DNA from: Brachionus manjavacas
Lineage: Eukaryota; Rotifera; Eurotatoria; Ploima; Brachionidae
Direction of reading: 5' to 3'
Length of the DNA stretch: 64,000 bases
Assembly: GCA_019054805.1 (NCBI GenBank)
Contig: JAHQIY010000040.1
Coordinates: 248,001 to 312,000 of the forward strand
Below the pieces are notes generated by a model, which saw only the letters and a program-made list of their open reading frames with translations, was not told the DNA's origin and searched no databases. A program made the translations under genes and the position numbers. Below, piece by piece: positions 59,615 to 64,000 of the stretch (within the stretch, counting starts at the first letter, position 1; every line of letters begins with the position of its first letter).

Positions 59615-60556
59615 CTAGGCTAAATCCCCAAATTGCTTACGATATTGCTGCGGGGAGACGCCGACCAAACGCCGGAAGTGATGACGTAAAGTTGTGGCAC
59701 TCTCGAAGCCTGCCATACTGGCTAAGCGCTCTATCGAGTGAGACTCGATTTCGAGCAGACCTTTTGCTCGCTCAATACGTTGCTGAATTAGCCACTCTTT
59801 AGGAGATAAGTTGAAACTGGCGCGAAATTTTCGATCAAATGTTCGACGTGACATACTGGCTTTTTCGGCAAGAAGATCAACACTAATACTCCTGTCTAAA
59901 TGACTGTTTGCCCAGTCGAGCGCTGATGCAAAATTGTTGGGAACCTCTAGTATCGGAGTCTCAACAAACTGCGCTTGACCGCCAAGCCGATGGGCGGAAA
60001 TCACTAACCTTTTCGCCACTTGATTGGCAAAGCTATAACCAAAATCATGTCGAATAACGGCTAAGCCAAGGTCGAGTGCAGCGGCACTACCAGCAGAGCA
60101 ACCGATATTGCCATCGAAAACGTAAAGGACATCAGATTGATAATTTACGTTTGGAAATTGCGAGCGAAAGCTTTGCTCGTACATCCAATGAGTAGTCGCC
60201 GCTTTGCCATCGAGTAGCCCTAGCTTAGCCAATAAAAATGCGCCTGAACACAAAGTGAGCACTTGCTTACCTTGTTTGGAAAATTGACTAACTTCCGCTT
60301 CTATTTTCTCAGGAATTGCATAGTCCCAAGTCGGCCATCCGGGGATTATCAGAGTGTCGTAATCTTCAAGGCTGTCGACCTTTTGCGCGCTAAGAGTGAT
60401 GTTTCCTGTGGCATGGATGTCAGCGCTCTCTAACGTCACCACGTCGGTCTCATACCAAGACTCAAACTCTGGTCTGGGCAGGGCGAATAGTTCAATGGCA
60501 CAAGATGTTTCAAACAGCGCGGCATGGCTGTGGGCGAGTATCGCGACGCGTTTCAT
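59615..60556 (-). CDS. GlxA-type AraC regulator with DJ-1/PfpI domain
   Basis: 313 residues. The N-terminal DJ-1/PfpI-like domain (about 1-190) has the nucleophile-elbow segment LTLCSGAFLLAKLG near residue 100. The C-terminal AraC double HTH covers about 205-310 (VDLLAEKASMSRRTFDRKFR and IERLASMAGFESATTLRHHF). It belongs to the GlxA/FtrA class. Divergent from the rhodanese-GST operon at 60689, which it probably regulates. The inducer is unknown. Confidence 0.9.
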   Translation of the reverse strand: MKRVAILAHSHAALFETSCAIELFALPRPEFESWYETDVVTLESADIHATGNITLSAQKVDSLEDYDTLIIPGWPTWDYAIPEKIEAEVSQFSKQGKQVLTLCSGAFLLAKLGLLDGKAATTHWMYEQSFRSQFPNVNYQSDVLYVFDGNIGCSAGSAAALDLGLAVIRHDFGYSFANQVAKRLVISAHRLGGQAQFVETPILEVPNNFASALDWANSHLDRSISVDLLAEKASMSRRTFDRKFRASFNLSPKEWLIQQRIERAKGLLEIESHSIERLASMAGFESATTLRHHFRRLVGVSPQQYRKQFGDLA

Positions 60557-60688
60557 TTCTCTTCCTTGAAAACTAAGTTTATTTTTGACTTTGGCTTGTT
60601 ATTAACGACATGTGGCTTTTAAGCCAATTTAACACACCGAGAATTGGTTGCACTATGTACACAAGCGATAACAAAACAAGGACAAGTT

Positions 60689-61102
60689 ATGACCAGTGCA
60701 GTATCTCGTGTGAAAGCCGCAGCAAGTGAACAAGCTCTAGCGCACTTTGAACAACTACTCAGATTCGAAACCGATTGCTGGGATGTGCATCATGCCCTTA
60801 GCAATGGTCTCCAAGATTTCATTTTGGTTGACGTCAGAGGTGAAAGCTTGTTTGAACAAGGGCACATTGACGGTGCAATCAACATTCCCCACCCTAGACT
60901 CAATGAAAAGCGCTTAGCTGAGTTTCCGCTTGATACCTTGTTTGTGGTGTATTGCGCCGGGCCACATTGTAATGGCACAGAGAAAGCGGCGATTCGTTTA
61001 GCAAAGCTTGGCCGACCAGTGAAAAAGATGATTGGTGGTATCACAGGTTGGTTAGATGAAGGATTTGAACTGGCAACAGAGGAGGAAGCACAATGCAGCT
61101 AA
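60689..61102 (+). CDS. Rhodanese-domain protein
   Basis: 137 residues from ATG 60689 with AAGGACAAG upstream. One rhodanese domain: VDVRGESLFEQGHIDGAINI then the active-site loop YCAGPHCNG with catalytic Cys, and MIGGITGWLDEG. It moves sulfane sulfur, possibly to or from the GST partner. It overlaps the GST gene by 10 bases. Divergent from the GlxA-type regulator. Confidence 0.88.
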   Translation: MTSAVSRVKAAASEQALAHFEQLLRFETDCWDVHHALSNGLQDFILVDVRGESLFEQGHIDGAINIPHPRLNEKRLAEFPLDTLFVVYCAGPHCNGTEKAAIRLAKLGRPVKKMIGGITGWLDEGFELATEEEAQCS

Positions 61103-61698
61103 TCGTTGGAACGGGCTCAACATGGTCACTGCGTGTTTGGTTATGCGCAACAATGGCGAACTTAGAGTTGGATGCTCAAGTCATTGAACTCTCAAACTCA
61201 GAGTCAAAACAGCAACTGGCTCAATTGTCGCCTTCTGCTTTGGTACCTGTGTTAAAAGACGGCAACTTAGCGGTGCATGATTCGTTGGCCATCGTTGAAT
61301 ACCTCAATGAGCAATCTGGAGGGGCGCTGTACCCGCAAGATAAAAGCCAGAGGGCGATAGCGCGTTCGCTCTGTAATGAAATGCACTCAGGCTTTTTTAC
61401 CCTGCGTTCTCAATGCAGTTTCACCTTAGATTCTGTGCCGTCAGCGGATATGTCAAACCAAGCACTACGACTTGAGATTGAACGAGTTACCGCTATTTTC
61501 TCGCAGGCCGAACGCCCCTTTATGTTCGCTCGACCAGGTGCTGTTGATGCGTTCTATGCTGTGCTTGCATACCGCCTCAACAGTTATGGTATTCGCTTAG
61601 AAGGTAAGGCTGGGCAATATCAGACTAGCCTATTGGATTGGGCGTTAATGCAATCAGGGATAGAGCAGATGAGACAGTGGGAAAGTAGTGCTGATTGA
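61093..61698 (+). CDS. Glutathione S-transferase
   Basis: 201 residues. N-terminal thioredoxin-fold with LIVGTGSTWSLRVWLCATMA and the glutathione-contact ALVPVLKDGNLAVHDSLAIVEYL; C-terminal helical domain. A Ser in the GTGSTWS segment is the likely catalytic residue. Forms an operon with rhodanese; together they suggest detoxification of an electrophile or persulfide. The gene overlap fixes the ATG start. Confidence 0.9.
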   Translation: MQLIVGTGSTWSLRVWLCATMANLELDAQVIELSNSESKQQLAQLSPSALVPVLKDGNLAVHDSLAIVEYLNEQSGGALYPQDKSQRAIARSLCNEMHSGFFTLRSQCSFTLDSVPSADMSNQALRLEIERVTAIFSQAERPFMFARPGAVDAFYAVLAYRLNSYGIRLEGKAGQYQTSLLDWALMQSGIEQMRQWESSAD

Positions 61699-61722
61699 AG
61701 GTCGAGGCATAGTCACTAAGAC

Positions 61723-61739
61723 TATGCATATTATGCATA
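61723..61739. repeat. Paired TATGCATA octamers upstream of the His-rich gene
   Basis: TATGCATA-T-TATGCATA: two copies of a perfect palindrome separated by 1 base, about 90 bases before the small gene at 61827. Candidate operator for the His-rich protein/MFS operon. Confidence 0.55.
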
Positions 61740-61826
61740 ATATCTTTGTTTAAATGTCATTTGAGTCATTGCGCGAGGGGCTCTACACTTCGCGCTCTTT
61801 TTTAACCCATGCTGAGATAATGAATC

Positions 61827-62006
61827 ATGTTTTCTCAATCACTTTTTGCTCAGCTAGTGCGAATGATAATGCTGTTAGCACTGTCTTTGGTAGCGGTCCA
61901 CAACTCTCCAAAGTTGTTGGAGCTACTGGCGCAGCAAGCGATCAATAGCGGTTGTCATCAGACGACGGGCGACGGCCACGACCATTCTCTCCACCATCAT
62001 CATTAA
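61827..62006 (+). CDS. 59-residue membrane-anchored His-rich protein
   Basis: 59 codons. A hydrophobic helix LVRMIMLLALSLVAVH (about 10-25) is followed by a polar tail ending GCHQTTGDGHDHSLHHHH with eight His. It starts 54 bases after the GST gene region's operator repeats, and its stop is only 9 bases before the MFS start, so the two are likely one operon. The His-rich tail suggests metal binding (Zn, Ni or Cu). Only a modest ribosome-binding site is seen. Another open frame overlaps here but lacks such features. Confidence 0.65.
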   Translation: MFSQSLFAQLVRMIMLLALSLVAVHNSPKLLELLAQQAINSGCHQTTGDGHDHSLHHHH

Positions 62007-62015
62007 GGCTTTGCG

Positions 62016-63227
62016 ATGAGCATTTTCCGATTTCCACCAATAGTTTGGCTTGGGATAGCCATTCTGATTATCTGTCTAGGGATCAGGCAATCTTTCGGTA
62101 TCTTTATGATGCCTATCTCGGACCATTTTCAGACAGGTCGAGAGTTTTTCAGTTTTGCTATTGCACTGCAAAACTTGTTGTTCGGCGTTTTCCAGCCATT
62201 TGTCGGCATGGCAGCGGATCGCTTTGGCGCGAAAAGAATCATCATCATGGGCGCGATCGCTTATGGCGCAGGTTTGTACTTAACGTCAATCGCTGTGGAG
62301 CCGAGCTTACTTTACCTCTCTTTAGGTGTGTTGGTTGGTTTAGGTCTGAGTGCGACAAGCTATGTGATTGTACTTGGCGCAGTGGCCAAAGTTGTGCCAG
62401 CGCAGCACGCAGCGAAAGCTTTTGGCCTAACAACAGCAGCCGGCTCGTTTGGTATGTTTGCGATGATCCCTGGCGCTCAAACTTTGCTCAGTGACTTTGG
62501 CTGGCAAGGTGCGCTTCAAGGCTTCGCCATCTTGTCTAGCTTAATGATTGCGTTTGCTCTATTCATGAAAAATGGTCGTGCAACAACAAATCAATCGTCA
62601 GCCAATCAGGAAGATGACAACCAAACGCTTAAGCAGGCGTTAAAAGAAGCCTTCTTACACAAAGGGTATTGGTTAATTCACCTTGGGTTCTTTGTGTGTG
62701 GCTTTCACGTGATGTTTATTGCGACGCACTTGCCAAGTTATCTGGCGGATAAGCATTTACCGGCTTCAACTGCCGCGATGGCTCTGGCTTATGTGGGTAT
62801 CTTTAACATCTTTGGTTCCTATTTCTGGGGCGTAATGGGTGACAGATTCAACAAGCGTCATGTGATGTCCGCACTGTATTTAGTTAGAACCGTTGTGATT
62901 GGTGCTTTTGTAACTCTGCCTGTTACAGAGCACACTGCGGCAATCTTTGGTGGGGCGATCGGCTTTTGCTGGCTTGGCACCGTGCCACTGACATCTGGCT
63001 TGGTTCGCCAAATATTCGGAGCCAAGTATCTGTCTACGCTTTATGGTCTGGTTTTCTTTACCCACCAAGTCGGTAGTTTTCTAGGAGCTTGGGCTGGTGG
63101 ACGAATCTACGATTACTACGGATCTTATGACCCAATTTGGTGGTCAACTGTGGTTCTCGCGTTTGCGGCTGCATTGATTCATCTACCAATCAATGATCAA
63201 CCAGTTAGACGTTTGGCGACCGCGTAA
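62016..63227 (+). CDS. MFS transporter (OFA-like)
   Basis: 403 residues, 12 TM helices. Sequence features such as IRQSFGIFMMPISDHFQTGR, GMAADRFGAKRIIIMG (motif A) and WGVMGDRFNKRHVMSALYLV point to the oxalate/formate-antiporter or monocarboxylate-like MFS families. The substrate is not known. It lies 9 bases after the His-rich gene, suggesting function together. Confidence 0.85.
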   Translation: MSIFRFPPIVWLGIAILIICLGIRQSFGIFMMPISDHFQTGREFFSFAIALQNLLFGVFQPFVGMAADRFGAKRIIIMGAIAYGAGLYLTSIAVEPSLLYLSLGVLVGLGLSATSYVIVLGAVAKVVPAQHAAKAFGLTTAAGSFGMFAMIPGAQTLLSDFGWQGALQGFAILSSLMIAFALFMKNGRATTNQSSANQEDDNQTLKQALKEAFLHKGYWLIHLGFFVCGFHVMFIATHLPSYLADKHLPASTAAMALAYVGIFNIFGSYFWGVMGDRFNKRHVMSALYLVRTVVIGAFVTLPVTEHTAAIFGGAIGFCWLGTVPLTSGLVRQIFGAKYLSTLYGLVFFTHQVGSFLGAWAGGRIYDYYGSYDPIWWSTVVLAFAAALIHLPINDQPVRRLATA

Positions 63228-63321
63228 TTCTGTAATGGATTGATTCTTCGGCTCTTCTTTTTCGTATATGGGTTTGACGATTTAATTGCGTTCGAAACTG
63301 CATAAAGTAAAAGGGGAGCTG

Positions 63322-64000
63322 ATGTTGTCTAAAACCGCTGGACTATACTGGTATACCAATGATTTAAGAGTGGCAGACAACTGTCTGCTTGCTAGAGCTG
63401 TTGACCAAGTCGATACTTTGCATTGTGTATTCTGTAATCCATCCATCACTTCCTTTTTGAAACACTATTCGCGAGAAGAGCGCTTCGGTTGTGCAAAACA
63501 AGTCTTTCTCGAACAGTCTGTAGATGCGCTTTCCAGTGCCCTCACACAACATAATCTGACCCTTCAAATCGAATCAAAACCTGCGCTAGCTTTTCTAACT
63601 GACCTTATTGAAAAGTTAGAAATCACTCACCTTTTTTGTAATCAGAGTGCGGGAAGTGACGAGCAGAAGACACTCGTTCAATTGAGACAGAAATTTCCAG
63701 CTATCCAGGTTGTGCAGCAGCCCGTCAATACTTTGTTCAATCTACAACAACTGCCTTTCGATGTATCAGAGGTTCCAGTTACTTTTACCAAGTTTAGAAA
63801 GCAGGTTGAATCTTTATCTATAGAACCTGTCGTTGGTATTAACAGCGAACACGATAATTGCCCATTTCCGCGAGTGGCTGGCGAAGATGAACTGGTTTTT
63901 TGTGGAGGAGAAAGCACTGGGCAAGAACATATTAAGGATTACTTCGCAACTTCATTGGCTAGCGAATACAAGAAGACACGTAATGGTTTGGATGGAATGC
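63322..64000 (+). CDS. DASH-family cryptochrome/photolyase (partial, runs off right edge)
   Basis: 226 codons visible from ATG 63322 (AAGGGGAG upstream); the gene continues past the window. N-terminal photolyase alpha/beta domain: LYWYTNDLRVADNCLLARAV, and at the cut edge GGESTGQEHIKDYF then EYKKTRNGLDGM, as in DASH-type cryptochromes before the FAD-binding helical domain. These repair single-stranded CPD lesions or act as blue-light receptors with FAD and MTHF. Catalytic residues lie beyond the window. Confidence 0.88.
   Translation, partial: MLSKTAGLYWYTNDLRVADNCLLARAVDQVDTLHCVFCNPSITSFLKHYSREERFGCAKQVFLEQSVDALSSALTQHNLTLQIESKPALAFLTDLIEKLEITHLFCNQSAGSDEQKTLVQLRQKFPAIQVVQQPVNTLFNLQQLPFDVSEVPVTFTKFRKQVESLSIEPVVGINSEHDNCPFPRVAGEDELVFCGGESTGQEHIKDYFATSLASEYKKTRNGLDGM

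Noticed and set aside
61754-61948. 64-codon open frame overlapping the His-rich gene on the plus strand
   Set aside because: It has no hydrophobic core, motif or good ribosome-binding site; the other frame (61827-62006) has a membrane helix, a His-rich tail and a stop positioned just before the MFS gene.

Overview
The window looks like chromosome II of a Vibrio. The evidence is the gene content and order: a Qrr-type quorum-sensing sRNA with its sigma-54 promoter and LuxO-like sites, a DUF368/PopT flippase, GltS, a PlzD-type PilZ protein, an aerobactin-uptake locus of the kind known from Vibrio, NorR with hcp-hcr, and a DASH-cryptochrome gene. No rRNA, tRNA, CRISPR array, insertion sequence or phage gene was seen. 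About 54 protein genes are supported, including two small ones (50 and 59 codons), plus one sRNA.

Layout. 1-3.3 kb: the end of a histidine-kinase-like gene, a receiver/coiled-coil protein and a convergent cytosine-C5 DNA methyltransferase, which together read as an accessory module running off the left edge. 3.8-8.9 kb: an ABC exporter half-transporter, a CtlX-like hydrolase, a YeiL-like CRP-family regulator and adenosine deaminase. 9-18.3 kb: siderophore uptake (iutA-like receptor, iutR-like GntR repressor, vatC-vatD-vatB ABC importer, an MFS carrier and an FhuF-type reductase) with Fur boxes and a strong candidate IutR operator; no siderophore biosynthesis genes are present. 18.5-23.5 kb: popT, the Qrr sRNA, gltS, plzD, a small GNAT and a phosphotransferase. 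23.5-26.3 kb: an amino-acid GNAT, an MFS carrier and a Gfo/Idh/MocA oxidoreductase.

26.4-30.3 kb is the most unusual metabolic block: a LysR regulator divergent from a tight operon of an argininosuccinate-synthase-like ligase with an altered substrate loop, a 2-oxoglutarate/Fe dioxygenase of the amino-acid-hydroxylase type and an EamA exporter. I read it as a candidate pathway that makes and exports an amino-acid-derived small molecule. 30.3-33.7 kb: two small secreted/cytosolic proteins, a cytochrome c', a cytochrome b and a MarR regulator arranged around a perfect 50-bp palindrome, then an aspartoacylase-like hydrolase. 33.7-39.3 kb: an MFS protein with a long acidic cytosolic tail, a 50-codon membrane protein, a two-component system, a sterol-desaturase-family enzyme and a secreted GyrI-like protein. 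39.5-45.6 kb: an efflux operon (lone six-TM ABC domain, RND adaptor, RND pump, AraC/GyrI regulator).

45.6-51.6 kb: nitrilase with divergent LysR, a YjiH-type membrane protein, and a MocR regulator divergent from an EamA exporter. 51.6-59.6 kb: nitric-oxide/nitrosative stress genes hcp-hcr and norR, linked by shared GATGT-N7-ACATC sites and a sigma-54 promoter, enclosing two tandem PAP2 phosphatases that carry C-terminal outer-membrane-barrel-like halves. 59.6-63.2 kb: a GlxA-like AraC regulator divergent from rhodanese and GST genes, then a His-rich small protein and an MFS carrier. The right edge cuts a DASH-family cryptochrome/photolyase gene.

Small-molecule transport and stress response dominate, mostly as regulator-plus-target pairs with visible operators. 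Start codons were moved inward from the longest open frame wherever a Shine-Dalgarno sequence or signal peptide supported it.
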